Of a stretch of DNA of 64,000 nt, positions 16,837 to 26,631 are shown piece by piece. The number at the start of each line of letters is the position of its first letter. The stretch's first letter is position 1. The stretch comes from Actinomycetales bacterium (GTDB taxonomy: Bacteria > Actinomycetota > Actinomycetes > Actinomycetales > Cellulomonadaceae), in contig JAHLLI010000018.1 of the NCBI GenBank assembly GCA_020444245.1, positions 1 through 64,000 of the forward strand. The letters are read 5' to 3'. The notes under the pieces were generated by a model, which saw only the letters and a list, made by a program, of their open reading frames with translations, did no database searches and was not told the DNA's origin. The position numbers were made by a program, and so were the translations under genes.

Positions 16837-18325
16837 CCCACCACTCGCGCAGCGCGCGCTCGGCGTCGGCCTGATCCTGCGGTCCCTGCTCCATCCGCAT
16901 CTCGAGCAGGAAGCGGTACGCCTCCCCGACCGCGGGCCCCGGGCCGATCCCCAGGACGGCCATGATCTGCTGGCCGTCCAGGTCCGGGCGGATCGAGGCG
17001 AGCTCCTCCTTCTCGCGCAGCTCGCCGATCCGCATCTCCAGGTCGTCGTAGGCGAACGAGAGGCGCTCGGCCTTGCGCCGGTTGCGCGTCGTGCAGTCCG
17101 ACCGGGTGAGCCGGTGCAGCCGCTCCAGGAGCGGCCCCGCGTCGGTCACGTAGCGCCGCACGGCCGAGTCGGTCCAGGCCTGCTCGCCGTACCCGTGGAA
17201 CCGCAGGTGCAGCTCGGTGAGCCGGGCCACCGCCTGCACCGTCTCCTTGTCGAACCGCAGGGCTCGCAGCCGCTTGGCCACGAGCTTGGCCCCGACCACC
17301 TCGTGGTGGTGGAAGCTCACGCCGCCGCCGGGCTCGAACCGGCGCGTGGCCGGCTTGCCGATGTCGTGCAGCAGTGCGGCGAGCCGCAGCACCAGGTCCG
17401 GCCCGGGCACCTGCCCGTCGGGTCCGGTCTCCAGCTCGATCGCCTGGGCCAGCACGGTCAGCGAGTGCTGGTAGACGTCCTTGTGGCGGTGGTGCTCGTC
17501 GATCTCCAGGCGCAGGGCCGGGAGCTCGGGCAGCACGTGGTCGGCCAGGCCGGTGTCCACCAGCACCTCGAGCCCGGGGCGCGGGTCGGGCGCGAGCAGC
17601 AGCTTGGTCAGCTCGTCGCGGACCCGCTCGGCGGACACGATCTCGATCCGCTCGGCCATCTCCCGGATCGCCGAGCCGACCTCGGGGTGCAGCCGGACAC
17701 CGAGCTGGGCGGCGAACCGCGCGGCCCGCATCATCCGCAGGGGGTCGTCGTCGAAGGACTGCTCGGCGCCCACCGGGGTGCGCAGGACGCCGGCGGCGAG
17801 GTCGGCCAGTCCGTCGAACGGGTCGACGAAGGTCAGCCCTGGCAACCGGACCGCGAGCGCGTTGATCGTGAAGTCCCGGCGGGACAGGTCGCCCTCGAGT
17901 GTGTCGCCGAACGCGACCACCGGCTTGCGTGAGCCCGGGTCGTACTCGTCCGAGCGGTACGTGGTCACCTCGACGACGACGTCGGGGCGGGCGTCGTGCC
18001 CCGCGGAGCCGCCCCGGGCGAACCGGCGGGCCCCGATCGTGCCGAACTCCTTGCCGATGTCCCAGTGCGCGTCACCCCACTGGGCCAGCAGCCGCTCGGT
18101 CTCGTCCGGGGTGGCGGACGTCGCGAAGTCCAGGTCCGTGGAGGCCCGGCCCAGGAAGGCGTCCCGCACCGGCCCGCCGACCAGGGCGAGCTCGTGCCCG
18201 GCGGACTCGAACGCGGCGCCGAGCTCGAGCGCGTCGGGGGCGAGCGAGGTCAGCACGTCGGCCGCCCGGCGCTGCAGCGCGAGCAGCTCGGGCGAAGGGG
18301 TGGAGGGCGACCTGGCATCTGACAC
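16820..18325 (-). CDS. cca: CCA tRNA nucleotidyltransferase
   Basis: 501 aa, about the length of actinobacterial CCA-adding enzymes with an HD domain. The polymerase beta core has LVGGPVRDAFLGR and DLDFATSA, followed by the RRDFTINALA motif. An HD phosphohydrolase region contains LLHDIGKPATR. It adds or repairs the 3' CCA of tRNAs, consistent with the tRNA genes of this window lacking an encoded CCA. Divergent from the NUDIX gene, as commonly seen upstream of murJ in Actinobacteria. Confidence 0.95.
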   Translation of the reverse strand: MSDARSPSTPSPELLALQRRAADVLTSLAPDALELGAAFESAGHELALVGGPVRDAFLGRASTDLDFATSATPDETERLLAQWGDAHWDIGKEFGTIGARRFARGGSAGHDARPDVVVEVTTYRSDEYDPGSRKPVVAFGDTLEGDLSRRDFTINALAVRLPGLTFVDPFDGLADLAAGVLRTPVGAEQSFDDDPLRMMRAARFAAQLGVRLHPEVGSAIREMAERIEIVSAERVRDELTKLLLAPDPRPGLEVLVDTGLADHVLPELPALRLEIDEHHRHKDVYQHSLTVLAQAIELETGPDGQVPGPDLVLRLAALLHDIGKPATRRFEPGGGVSFHHHEVVGAKLVAKRLRALRFDKETVQAVARLTELHLRFHGYGEQAWTDSAVRRYVTDAGPLLERLHRLTRSDCTTRNRRKAERLSFAYDDLEMRIGELREKEELASIRPDLDGQQIMAVLGIGPGPAVGEAYRFLLEMRMEQGPQDQADAERALREWWATRGA

Positions 18326-18383
18326 GGCACACCAGCGTGCCAGACCCGCGGCCCCACGGGCGGACCATCGGGACCCGGCTCGT

Positions 18384-18389
18384 TACAGT
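18384..18389 (+). promoter_or_regulatory. -10 element TACAGT for the NUDIX-murJ operon
   Basis: TACAGT ends 6 nt before the ATG at 18396 and no ribosome site is visible. This suggests a leaderless transcript. Confidence 0.5.
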
Positions 18390-18395
18390 GTCGGC

Positions 18396-18926
18396 ATGTC
18401 CAGCGCAGCGCACTCCGGCGACCGGGTCCCCCCGCCGCCCGGAGGGCACCGCCTGCACATCGAGCGCCGCGCCGCCGTGCGGGTCTCACGGCTGCCCATC
18501 GTCGAGGAGACGTCGGCCGGCGGACTGGTCGTGGACGGCGCCGGCCGCGCTGCCGTCATCGCCCGCCGCAACCGGGCCGGACGCCTCGAGTGGTGCCTGC
18601 CCAAGGGCCACCTGGAGGGCACCGAGACCCCCGAGGAGGCCGCGGTCCGCGAGATCGCCGAGGAGACCGGGATCACCGGCGTCGTCAAGCAGCGGCTGGG
18701 TGTCATCGACTACTGGTTCACCGGGGACGACCGCCGGGTGCACAAGATGGTCCACCACTTCCTGCTGACCGCCGTCGGCGGGGAGCTGACAGTGGCCGGA
18801 GACCCGGACGGCGAGGCCGAGGACGCGGCCTGGATCCCGCTGTCGGAGCTGCGCTCGCGGCTGTCGTACCCCAACGAGCGCCGGCTCGCGGACGCGGCTC
18901 GCGCGGTGCTCGACGGCCCGACGTGA
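18396..18926 (+). CDS. NUDIX hydrolase
   Basis: 176 aa. The Nudix box is complete: GHLEGTETPEEAAVREIAEE followed by TG (G-x5-E-x7-REUxEE pattern). The substrate is unknown; probably a nucleoside-diphosphate derivative. The ATG at 18396 follows a -10 hexamer at leaderless spacing. The stop codon overlaps the GTG of the next gene (GTGA), so the two are translationally coupled. A NUDIX gene in this position before DUF6049 and murJ is common in Actinobacteria. Confidence 0.9.
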   Translation: MSSAAHSGDRVPPPPGGHRLHIERRAAVRVSRLPIVEETSAGGLVVDGAGRAAVIARRNRAGRLEWCLPKGHLEGTETPEEAAVREIAEETGITGVVKQRLGVIDYWFTGDDRRVHKMVHHFLLTAVGGELTVAGDPDGEAEDAAWIPLSELRSRLSYPNERRLADAARAVLDGPT

Positions 18927-21274
18927 CCGGACCCGCGCGGCGCCGCGGCGTCGGCGGGTTGCTCGCCGCCCTGCTCGCCGTGGCCGCCGCGACGCTGCCC
19001 TCCGGTCCGGCGGACGCCGCCCCCGACGACGGTGGTGCCACGGCCGTGACGACGGGCGTCGCCACCGCGACGGTGCCGACCGTCACCATGGCGGTCACCT
19101 CGATCTCACCGCTGGTGCTGCGCACCGGGGACGACCTCACGCTCACGGTCCGCCTCACCAACGGCGGCTCCGCACCCGTGGCCAAGCCACGGGTCCTGGT
19201 CCACCTGCGCTCGCGCGGGTTCATCAGCCGCAGCTCGTTGGACCTGTGGCGCGAGGCCGGCCCGTACAGCGACCTCGGCACCACGGTGCTCATCCAGGAC
19301 CTCGACACCCCGCTCGCGCCCGGCCAGTCGACCACCGTCGCCCTCACCGTCCCGGCTGCCTCGCTGGGCCTGCCCCGCTCGTCGTTCGACTGGGGGGCGC
19401 GCGGGGTGGGCGTGGAGCTGGTGGACGTCGCCGACAGCTCCCGGCTGCGCCTGGGCGTGGCCCGGACGTTCGTGGTCTGGTTCCCGCGCTCGGAGGTCAA
19501 CCCGACGGTGGTGAGCGTGCTGGTGCCGATCACCGGCCCCGCACCGGGCCCCGACGCGACCGCCGACGTCGCCGGGCTGACCGCGACAGGTGGGCGGCTG
19601 AGCGACATCCTGCTCGCCACCGCCGATCACCGCGAGGTGTCGTGGGCGGTGGACCCGTCGCTCGTGGAGACCGCCCGGTCGGGCGCGCCCGTGCCGACGG
19701 AGATCACGACGGTCACGCCCGGCGTGAGCACCCAGTCACCCGACGCCTCGACCGGCTCCGCCGCGAGCACCACACCGGCCCCCACGTCCACGGCCGCCAC
19801 CGGCGGGTCCGGAGCCGCAGACGGCACGGGCGCCGACCCGGCCTGGGCGGACGCGCTGGTCGCGGCCGCCGCCGGCCGCGAGGTCGACCTCCTGCCGTGG
19901 GGCGACGCGGACGTCGCGGCCCTGGTGCACGACGGCGACACCACCCTGCTCGACGCCGCCGCCGAGCGCTCGGCCTCCACCGCGGCCGAGCTGGGGCTGT
20001 CCGGCACGGACTCCCTGCTGCTGCCGGGCGACCCGTTGCCGGACCTGGCCACGGCCGCGCGCGCTGCCCAGGCCGGTCAGTCCCTCGTGGTGGGCCCCGG
20101 TGAGCTGCCCCACCCCGCGGTGCTGACGTACACCCCGTCGGACGTGACCTCGGTGGCCACCGCTCAGGGCGACACCACGGTGCTGGTCCCGGACGAGCGG
20201 CTGTCCAGCGCGCTGACGACCGGCTGGGTGCTCGGGGCCGACGCGTCCGCGGCGCCCCTGACCGGCGCGACGGCGGCTGCGGACCTGCTCGCCGAGCTGG
20301 CCGTCATCACCCGCGAGCGCCCGGCCGACTCGCGTCACATGCTCATCGTCACGCCGCGCGACTGGCACCCCGAGGCCGACGTCGTGCAGGCCCAGCTCGA
20401 CGCACTAGAGACGGCTCCGTGGGTCCGGACCGCGCCCCTGTCCGACCTGGCGCAGACCACCCCGACCGCCGAGCGGGGGACCCTGCCGGACCGGTCGGTC
20501 GACCCGACCGAGGTCTCCGCCACGCAGCTCCAGCGCGTGGCCGAGACCCTGGACCGGCGTCGCTCGCTGGCCACGATCGTCCCGAAGCCCGAGGAGCTGC
20601 TGGGCGATCTGGACGCCGAGCGGCTCGCACCCGCCGCCCTCGCCTGGCGGGCCGACCCCGAGGGCCGCACCGCCGTGGTCGAGGCGTCGGTCGCGCGGAC
20701 CGAGGTCCTGGCCGGCGCCGTCACCGTCCCCAAGAGCGCCGACCTCAACCTGATCGCCAGCTCCGGCGAGCTCCCGCTGCGGGTCGCGAACGCGCTGGAC
20801 CAGCCGGTGACGGTGGACGTCCGGCTCCGGCCGTCCGACGCGCGGCTGGTCGCGAGGCAGACCGTCGAGGTCCAGATCCCGGCCGGCGGCGAGGAGACGG
20901 TGCAGATCCCGGTGCACGGCGTCCAGACCGCCGACGTGGCCGCCACGGTCGAGCTGCTCACCCCCGACGGCATCCTGCTCGACGACTCCACCACCGTGAC
21001 CGTCAAGGTCAGGGCGGAGTGGGAGTCGATCGGCACCGCCGTCATCGGCGGGCTGCTGGCGGTCGCGTTCGTGCTCGGTCTGTTCCGCACCATCCGGCGC
21101 GGTCGGCGGCGGGGCCGGCGGCGTGCGGACCGCATCCCGGCGCCGGACCCGCCGACCCCCACCGACGCGCAGACCCCCACCGACGCGCAGACCGGGCCGG
21201 TGGACGGGCGGAGCGAACCCGAGCGGGGAGGGCAGACTGACCCGGTGACCATCCAGGGCGACGACCAGCAGTGA
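18923..21274 (+). CDS. DUF6049 family membrane-anchored secreted protein
   Basis: 783 aa. The GTG at 18923 overlaps the NUDIX stop. Residues 1-35 form a signal peptide (RRRGVGGLLAALLAVAAA...ADA). A large extracytoplasmic region follows, with an immunoglobulin-like strand set near the start (LTVRLTNGG). One membrane segment near residue 705-725 precedes an Arg-rich cytoplasmic tail containing a duplicated TPTDAQ. The family is known as the neighbour of murJ in Actinobacteria; its molecular role is undefined, and a cell-envelope function is inferred. Confidence 0.85.
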   Translation: MTGPARRRGVGGLLAALLAVAAATLPSGPADAAPDDGGATAVTTGVATATVPTVTMAVTSISPLVLRTGDDLTLTVRLTNGGSAPVAKPRVLVHLRSRGFISRSSLDLWREAGPYSDLGTTVLIQDLDTPLAPGQSTTVALTVPAASLGLPRSSFDWGARGVGVELVDVADSSRLRLGVARTFVVWFPRSEVNPTVVSVLVPITGPAPGPDATADVAGLTATGGRLSDILLATADHREVSWAVDPSLVETARSGAPVPTEITTVTPGVSTQSPDASTGSAASTTPAPTSTAATGGSGAADGTGADPAWADALVAAAAGREVDLLPWGDADVAALVHDGDTTLLDAAAERSASTAAELGLSGTDSLLLPGDPLPDLATAARAAQAGQSLVVGPGELPHPAVLTYTPSDVTSVATAQGDTTVLVPDERLSSALTTGWVLGADASAAPLTGATAAADLLAELAVITRERPADSRHMLIVTPRDWHPEADVVQAQLDALETAPWVRTAPLSDLAQTTPTAERGTLPDRSVDPTEVSATQLQRVAETLDRRRSLATIVPKPEELLGDLDAERLAPAALAWRADPEGRTAVVEASVARTEVLAGAVTVPKSADLNLIASSGELPLRVANALDQPVTVDVRLRPSDARLVARQTVEVQIPAGGEETVQIPVHGVQTADVAATVELLTPDGILLDDSTTVTVKVRAEWESIGTAVIGGLLAVAFVLGLFRTIRRGRRRGRRRADRIPAPDPPTPTDAQTPTDAQTGPVDGRSEPERGGQTDPVTIQGDDQQ

Positions 21275-24200
21275 GCACCACGACCCTCGGTCGTTCCACC
21301 TCCGTGATGGCCGCAGGGACCGCCGTCTCGCGCGTCACAGGGTTGGTCCGGGCCGCCGTGCTCGCGGCCGCGATCGGGGTCAACGCCGCCGGCGCCAGCG
21401 CGTTCGGGGTCGCCAACTGGCTGCCCAACATGCTCTTCCTGCTGATCGCCGGGGGCGTGCTCAACGCGGTGCTCGTACCCCAGGTGGTGCGCGCCTACCG
21501 CAGCGACACCGGGCAGGAGTACGTCGACCGTCTCCTGACGGTCTCGGTCGCCCTGCTGCTCGCGGTGACCGTCGTGCTCACCGCGGCCGCACCGGTGATC
21601 GTCTGGCTGGCGGCGGCGAACGAGGCGGCCGACTTCCTCCCGTTCGCGACGGCGTTCGCGTTCTGGTGCATCCCGCAGGTGTTCTTCTACGGCGTCTACA
21701 CGGTCCTGGGCCAGGTGCTCAACGCGCGCGGCATCTTCGGCCCGTACATGTGGGCGCCCCTGGCGAACAACGTCGTCTCGGTCGTGGGCTTCGGGACCTT
21801 CATCGCCGTGTACGGCGGGTACGCCCAGGACGGCCCGCTGGCCGAACCCGCCGGTTGGGGAGCGGCCCCGATCGCGCTGCTGGGCGGGACCGCCACGGTC
21901 GGGATCCTGGCCCAGGCGGTGGTGCTGGTGTTCCCGCTGCGCCGGATCGGCTTCCGGTTCCGGCCCCGCTGGGACTGGCGGCGGGCAGGGCTGGGCTCCG
22001 CCGGCCGGGTCGCGGGCTGGACGTTCGCGGCCCTGGCCGCCGGTCAGGTCGGGATCCTCGTGGTCACCCGGATCACCACGGCTGCGGCTCAGGTCTCGGG
22101 CTACGCCCCGGACGTCGCCAGCAACGCCGCGTACAACAACTCCTTCGCGATCTTCATGCTCCCGCACTCGCTCGTGACGGTCTCGCTGCTGACGGCGATG
22201 TTCACCCGGCTGTCCGGCCACGCGGCGTCCGGCGACACCCGGGCGGTGCGGCACGACGCGTCGATCACGCTGCGCTCCGTCGGTGTGTTCACCGTCATCG
22301 CGACGGCGGTGATCTCGGTGCTGGCGCTGCCGCTCGTGCGGATCGCGCTGCCGAGCACCTCTCCTGCGGTCGCCGGCTCGCTCGCCCCGGTGGTCGTCGC
22401 GCTCACCGCCGGGCTGACCGCGCTCGGTGCGTGGTCCCTGGTGCAGCGGGTCAACTACGCCTACGAGGACGCGCGCGGGCTGTTCAGGATCCAGGTCGCG
22501 ATGGCCGCCGTCGTCGCGCTGGGCGCCCTGGTCGGCGGCCTGGTGCTGGACGTGCGCTGGTGGACGGCCGCCGCGTCGGCCGCGATCACCGCGTCGTTCG
22601 TGGTCGGCGCCGTCTGGGGTGGGATCGCCGTGCGGCGCAGGCTCGGCGGGTCGGGTCGGCGGATCCTCGTGCTGCATGCCAAGGCCGGCATCGCGGCTGC
22701 CGCGGCGGCGGTCGTCGGCTGGCCGCTGAGCCGGCTGTTCGGCGACCTCTCGGCCATCGGGTTCGCCACGGCCGTGCTCGTGTGTCTCGTGGTGGGCGCC
22801 GTCATGCTGGGCGTGTACGCGGCACTGCTGCACGTGCTCGGGGTGGACGAGCTGACCGAGCTCTCTCAACCTGTGCTCGCGGCGGCGCGCCGTAGCATGG
22901 GGGTCATCGCGGCGCGTCTGCGCCGGACGGACACAGCCGGGGAGGGGGCGCGCGTGGACGTGGCCGTCGGCCAGGGGACCGTGATCGCGGGTCGCTACCG
23001 GCTCGACCACCCGACGTCGTGCGACCTGCCGGGCGCCGAGTGCTGGACCGCGCACGACCAGATCCTGGACCGCAAGGTGCGCGTCCTCCTGCTGCGCGAG
23101 GGCCGGGTGCGTCAGGCACAGGACGCCGCGCGCCGTGCCGCCCTGGTCACCGACCCCCGCCTGCTGCGGGTGATCGACGTCGGCGACCACGAGAGCGTCG
23201 CGTACGTGGTCACCGAACGTCTGCCCGGGCGCGACCTGGCCCAGCTGACCGCCCACGGACCGCTGCCGGCGGACCAGGCCCGGGCCATCGTGGGCGAGGC
23301 GGCCGTCGCGCTCGAGGTGGCGCGCCGGCGCGGGGTGCACCACCTGGCCCTGCGACCGTCGGCGGTGCACGTGACGCCCGCCGGCGGCGTCGTGGTGTCC
23401 GGTCTCGCGGTGGACGGCGAGCTGGGCGACCACGGTCTGGGGGACGCCCGCTCCACGACCCGGGCGGACACCGTGGCGCTCGTGTCGTTGCTCTACCTCG
23501 GCCTCACCGGCCGCTGGCCCTCGCCCGACGGTGCCCCGATGCACGGCGCGGCCCCGGCGCCGTTGCTGTCCGGGCGTCCGATCGCTCCCGCCGAGATCAC
23601 GCCGGGCGTACCCAACGACCTCGACACCCTGTGCACGGTCACGCTCGGCCCCAACGACGACGGCCCGCACAGCCCGGCCGAGCTGGTCCGAGAGCTCGAG
23701 CCGTGGGGCACGATCACCGCCACCGAGCCCGTTCCTGCCCGGGTTCGCAAGCCGAGCCGGGATGCGGACACCGCAGTCGACGGCCCCGAGGTCGCCGAGG
23801 TCGAGGCCGCAGGTGCCGACCTGCCCGCCGAGGCCGAGGACGGCGAGACCGCCTCCGGTCAGGTGCAGCGGCAGTCCGTGCTCGGTGGACCGGTCGCACC
23901 ACCGGCCCGCCCCGGCACCCCGCCCCCGGCGATCCTGCCGCGCATCAAGCGCGCCGATCCACGGGTCGCCGCCGCCGCTGCAGGTGCGGCCGCGGTGAGC
24001 GCGTCGGCGCCGCCCCCGGATGCGGCGTCCGCTGACGCGGCGCCCGACGTGGCACCCGTCGACGGGGGGACCCTCTCGGCGGACGCGCTGCTCGCGGACG
24101 CTCCGCAGGCAGCCGCACCGGCGACGAGCACGACCGACGCGTCGAAGGCCCCCCGCGGCCGGACGGCGCCGGACCACCCGCCCCGTGGCTCCGCGAACCC

Positions 24201-24981
24201 GGGTCGGCCCGGGGGCGGTCGGCCACCGGTCACCGTCCCGGCCGCGTCCGGCGAGGCCGACGAGCACCGCACGTTCGACGAGCTCCTCGGCAAGTCGACC
24301 GACGTCCTGGTCCGCAAGCGGTTCGACCCCACGCCGATCGTGCTGCTCCTGGTCGCCGTCGCCGTGGTGATCGGCGTCGTGATGGCGTGGCAGGCCCTCA
24401 CCCGACCCGCGCCGTCGCTGTCCGGGTCCACCGACGGTTTCGTCGACGTCTCGCAGACGCCCACCGCGAGCCCGACCGACCAGCCGACCGACGGCACCGG
24501 TACGCCCAGCCCGACCGACACACCGAGCTCGTCCGACGCGCCGACGGTGGCCCCGGTCATCGCCTCGGCCCAGCAGGTCGACCCGCCGCCGGACGGCGAC
24601 AACAACGAGCACCCCGAGCTGGTCGGCAGGGCGATCGACGGCGATCCCACCACGATGTGGGTCTCGCGCACCTACAAGTCGCCCACGTACGGGATGAAGA
24701 AGGGCATCGGGTTCGCCGTCCTTCTCCAGCAGCCCGCCACCGTGACGCAGGTGACCCTGCAGACCGCGTCGACCGGCGGCAACGTCGAGGTGCGGGCCAC
24801 CACGCCTGACAAGCCCACCGAGGGTCCGGTCCTGGCGTCCGGCCCGCTCACCGCCGGCACCACCGTGCTGACCTTCTCCAAGCCCGTCGAGACCGGCTCG
24901 ATCGTGCTGTGGTGGACCGCCCTGCCGCAGACCTCCGACGGCAGCAACCGGGTCGAGCTGTACGAGGTGACCGTCCAGTAG
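21271..24981 (+). CDS. murJ: MurJ lipid II flippase with pseudokinase and exported C-terminal domain
   Basis: 1236 aa. Residues 1-530 are the MviN/MurJ multi-TM flippase core. About 571-800 is a protein-kinase-like domain whose catalytic loop reads [12 protein letters not shown] and whose DFG position reads SGL, so it is a pseudokinase. A Pro/Ala-rich linker leads to a membrane segment near 1020-1045. The C-terminal ~125 residues resemble a discoidin-like beta domain. Mycobacterial MviN shares this plan; PknB phosphorylates it and FhaA binds it, and both partners are encoded here (54267 and 62384). GTG start overlaps the DUF6049 stop. Confidence 0.95.
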   Translation: MSTTTLGRSTSVMAAGTAVSRVTGLVRAAVLAAAIGVNAAGASAFGVANWLPNMLFLLIAGGVLNAVLVPQVVRAYRSDTGQEYVDRLLTVSVALLLAVTVVLTAAAPVIVWLAAANEAADFLPFATAFAFWCIPQVFFYGVYTVLGQVLNARGIFGPYMWAPLANNVVSVVGFGTFIAVYGGYAQDGPLAEPAGWGAAPIALLGGTATVGILAQAVVLVFPLRRIGFRFRPRWDWRRAGLGSAGRVAGWTFAALAAGQVGILVVTRITTAAAQVSGYAPDVASNAAYNNSFAIFMLPHSLVTVSLLTAMFTRLSGHAASGDTRAVRHDASITLRSVGVFTVIATAVISVLALPLVRIALPSTSPAVAGSLAPVVVALTAGLTALGAWSLVQRVNYAYEDARGLFRIQVAMAAVVALGALVGGLVLDVRWWTAAASAAITASFVVGAVWGGIAVRRRLGGSGRRILVLHAKAGIAAAAAAVVGWPLSRLFGDLSAIGFATAVLVCLVVGAVMLGVYAALLHVLGVDELTELSQPVLAAARRSMGVIAARLRRTDTAGEGARVDVAVGQGTVIAGRYRLDHPTSCDLPGAECWTAHDQILDRKVRVLLLREGRVRQAQDAARRAALVTDPRLLRVIDVGDHESVAYVVTERLPGRDLAQLTAHGPLPADQARAIVGEAAVALEVARRRGVHHLALRPSAVHVTPAGGVVVSGLAVDGELGDHGLGDARSTTRADTVALVSLLYLGLTGRWPSPDGAPMHGAAPAPLLSGRPIAPAEITPGVPNDLDTLCTVTLGPNDDGPHSPAELVRELEPWGTITATEPVPARVRKPSRDADTAVDGPEVAEVEAAGADLPAEAEDGETASGQVQRQSVLGGPVAPPARPGTPPPAILPRIKRADPRVAAAAAGAAAVSASAPPPDAASADAAPDVAPVDGGTLSADALLADAPQAAAPATSTTDASKAPRGRTAPDHPPRGSANPGRPGGGRPPVTVPAASGEADEHRTFDELLGKSTDVLVRKRFDPTPIVLLLVAVAVVIGVVMAWQALTRPAPSLSGSTDGFVDVSQTPTASPTDQPTDGTGTPSPTDTPSSSDAPTVAPVIASAQQVDPPPDGDNNEHPELVGRAIDGDPTTMWVSRTYKSPTYGMKKGIGFAVLLQQPATVTQVTLQTASTGGNVEVRATTPDKPTEGPVLASGPLTAGTTVLTFSKPVETGSIVLWWTALPQTSDGSNRVELYEVTVQ

Positions 24982-24984
24982 CGA

Positions 24985-24998
24985 CCCGCAGGAGCGGG
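24985..24998. terminator. weak hairpin after murJ
   Basis: CCCGC/GCGGG stem with an AGGA loop, 3 nt past the murJ stop. Confidence 0.35.
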
Positions 24999-25032
24999 CC
25001 CCATCCGGCGGCGCGCGTCGGCACGAACGGGT

Positions 25033-25058
25033 GGAACAGAACCGCCATAGGATCTGTT
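25033..25058 (+). promoter_or_regulatory. SigR/SigH-type promoter for trxB-trxA
   Basis: GGAAC at 25033-25037 and GTT at 25056-25058 are separated by 18 nt. This matches the GGAA[T/C]-N18-GTT consensus of the disulfide-stress sigma factors SigR/SigH, whose classic target is the trxBA operon. A SigA-like TAGGAT (25048) lies within it. Confidence 0.6.
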
Positions 25059-25100
25059 GGGCCTGGCAGCAACCCAGGTACGAGCGAGCGAGGAATCAGC

Positions 25101-26096
25101 ATGGACGTGCGCGACGTCGTCATCGTCGGCTCCGGTCCCGCGGGCTACACCGCGGCCATCTACGCGGCGCGAGCGGGTCTGGCACCCGTCGTGGTCGCCG
25201 GTGCGGTCACCGCGGGCGGGGCCCTGATGAACACCACGGAGGTCGAGAACTTCCCGGGGTTCGTCGACGGGGTGATGGGCCCGGAGCTCATGGAGACGAT
25301 GCAGAAGCAGGCCGAGCGGTTCGGCGCCGAGGTGCTCTTCGACGACGTCGTGGAGCTGCGGCTGACCGACCCGGTCAAGACCGTGGTCACCGGCGGCGGC
25401 CAGACCTTCCTGGCCCGTGCCGTGATCCTGGCGACCGGCTCCGCGTACCGCGAGCTGGGGCTGCCGGACGAGAAGCGCCTGTCGGGCCACGGGGTGTCCT
25501 GGTGCGCCACCTGCGACGGCTTCTTCTTCCGCAACCAGGAGATCGTGGTCGTGGGCGGCGGCGACTCGGCGGTCGAGGAGGCCACCTTCCTCACCCGGTT
25601 CGCCTCCAAGGTGACCATGGTCCACCGCCGCGACGAGCTGCGTGCCTCGAAGATCATGGCGGACCGCGCCCTCGCCGACCCGAAGATCGAGTTCGCCTGG
25701 AACAGCCAGGTGGTCGGCATCCACGGGAGCGACAAGGTCACGGGCGTGCGCCTGCGAGACACGATCACCGGCGAGGAGCGGGACCTGGACGTCACCGGTG
25801 TGTTCGTCGCGATCGGGCACGTCCCGCGCAGCGAGCTGCTCATCGGCCAGGTCGACGTGGACGACGCCGGCTACGTGCTCACCGGGGAGGACGGCCGGGC
25901 GGGCACGGCGACGAACATCGAGGGCGTCTTCGCCTGCGGTGACCTCGTCGACCACACCTACCGTCAGGCGATCACCGCCGCGGGCATGGGCTGCGCGGCT
26001 GCCCTGGACACCCAGCACTACCTCGCCGGACTTGTCGACGCCACCGCGCCGCCGGTCCCTCAGACCCTGCCCGAGACCATCGAGGAGACCCTGTGA
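25101..26096 (+). CDS. trxB: thioredoxin-disulfide reductase
   Basis: 331 aa. FAD-binding [16 protein letters not shown] at the N-terminus, redox-active WCATCDG, NADPH-binding [10 protein letters not shown] and the C-terminal [13 protein letters not shown] are all present. Reduces thioredoxin with NADPH. The ATG at 25101 follows GAGGAA. Its stop overlaps the GTG of trxA, giving a coupled thioredoxin operon behind a SigR/SigH-like promoter. In mycobacteria a sigM gene usually sits between murJ and trxB; none is present here. Confidence 0.97.
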   Translation: MDVRDVVIVGSGPAGYTAAIYAARAGLAPVVVAGAVTAGGALMNTTEVENFPGFVDGVMGPELMETMQKQAERFGAEVLFDDVVELRLTDPVKTVVTGGGQTFLARAVILATGSAYRELGLPDEKRLSGHGVSWCATCDGFFFRNQEIVVVGGGDSAVEEATFLTRFASKVTMVHRRDELRASKIMADRALADPKIEFAWNSQVVGIHGSDKVTGVRLRDTITGEERDLDVTGVFVAIGHVPRSELLIGQVDVDDAGYVLTGEDGRAGTATNIEGVFACGDLVDHTYRQAITAAGMGCAAALDTQHYLAGLVDATAPPVPQTLPETIEETL

Positions 26097-26416
26097 GCAC
26101 GTTCCCCGTCACCGACGCCACCTTCCAGACCGAGGTCCTCGGCGCCGACGTCCCGGTCCTGGTGGACTTCTGGGCGCCGTGGTGCGGCCCGTGCCGCGCG
26201 GTCGCGCCCATCCTCGAGGAGCTCTCGGAGACCTACGCCGGCAAGATCAAGATCGCCAAGCTCAACTCGGACGAGAACCCGCAGGTCACCGCGGCCTACG
26301 GGATCACGGCCATCCCGACGCTCAACATCTACAAGGGTGGCGAGCTGGTCAAGCAGGTCATCGGAGCCCGCCCGAAGCCGGCCCTGACCGCCGAGATCGA
26401 GGCCGTGCTGGCCTGA
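26093..26416 (+). CDS. trxA: thioredoxin
   Basis: 107 aa, normal thioredoxin length, with active site FWAPWCGPC and the cis-proline segment [11 protein letters not shown]. It is the disulfide reductant partner of the overlapping TrxB. GTG start overlaps the trxB stop (GTGA). It is followed by a strong hairpin terminator. Confidence 0.97.
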   Translation: MSTFPVTDATFQTEVLGADVPVLVDFWAPWCGPCRAVAPILEELSETYAGKIKIAKLNSDENPQVTAAYGITAIPTLNIYKGGELVKQVIGARPKPALTAEIEAVLA

Positions 26417-26487
26417 ACGGTGCAGACTCGCGGGACTCGTGCGCGGTTCGCCCGCGGTACGCCCTGAGCTCGCCCCGCTCCCCTCGG

Positions 26488-26530
26488 GCGCGGAAGGTCC
26501 GTCGAGGATCGGTTGACGGCCCTTCCGCGC
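26488..26530. terminator. hairpin terminator after trxA
   Basis: Arms GCGCGGAAGGTCCGTC and GACGGCCCTTCCGCGC pair with one mismatch over an 11-nt loop. The GGAAGGTCCGTC core recurs in the hairpin at 54214-54248. Confidence 0.7.
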
Positions 26531-26631
26531 GCTCGTGGTGCCGGGGGCGCTGCGCTCCGCCCGTCTGGGTGTGGGATCGACCCGCGAGCGAGCGACAGAT
26601 TCGGTGAGGCCGTCGTGAGACACTCGGCCGC

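Noticed and set aside
20335..24612. 1425-codon minus-strand open frame antisense to DUF6049 and murJ
   Set aside because: GC-driven antisense frame with low-complexity translation; the plus-strand genes have clear domains and coupled starts.
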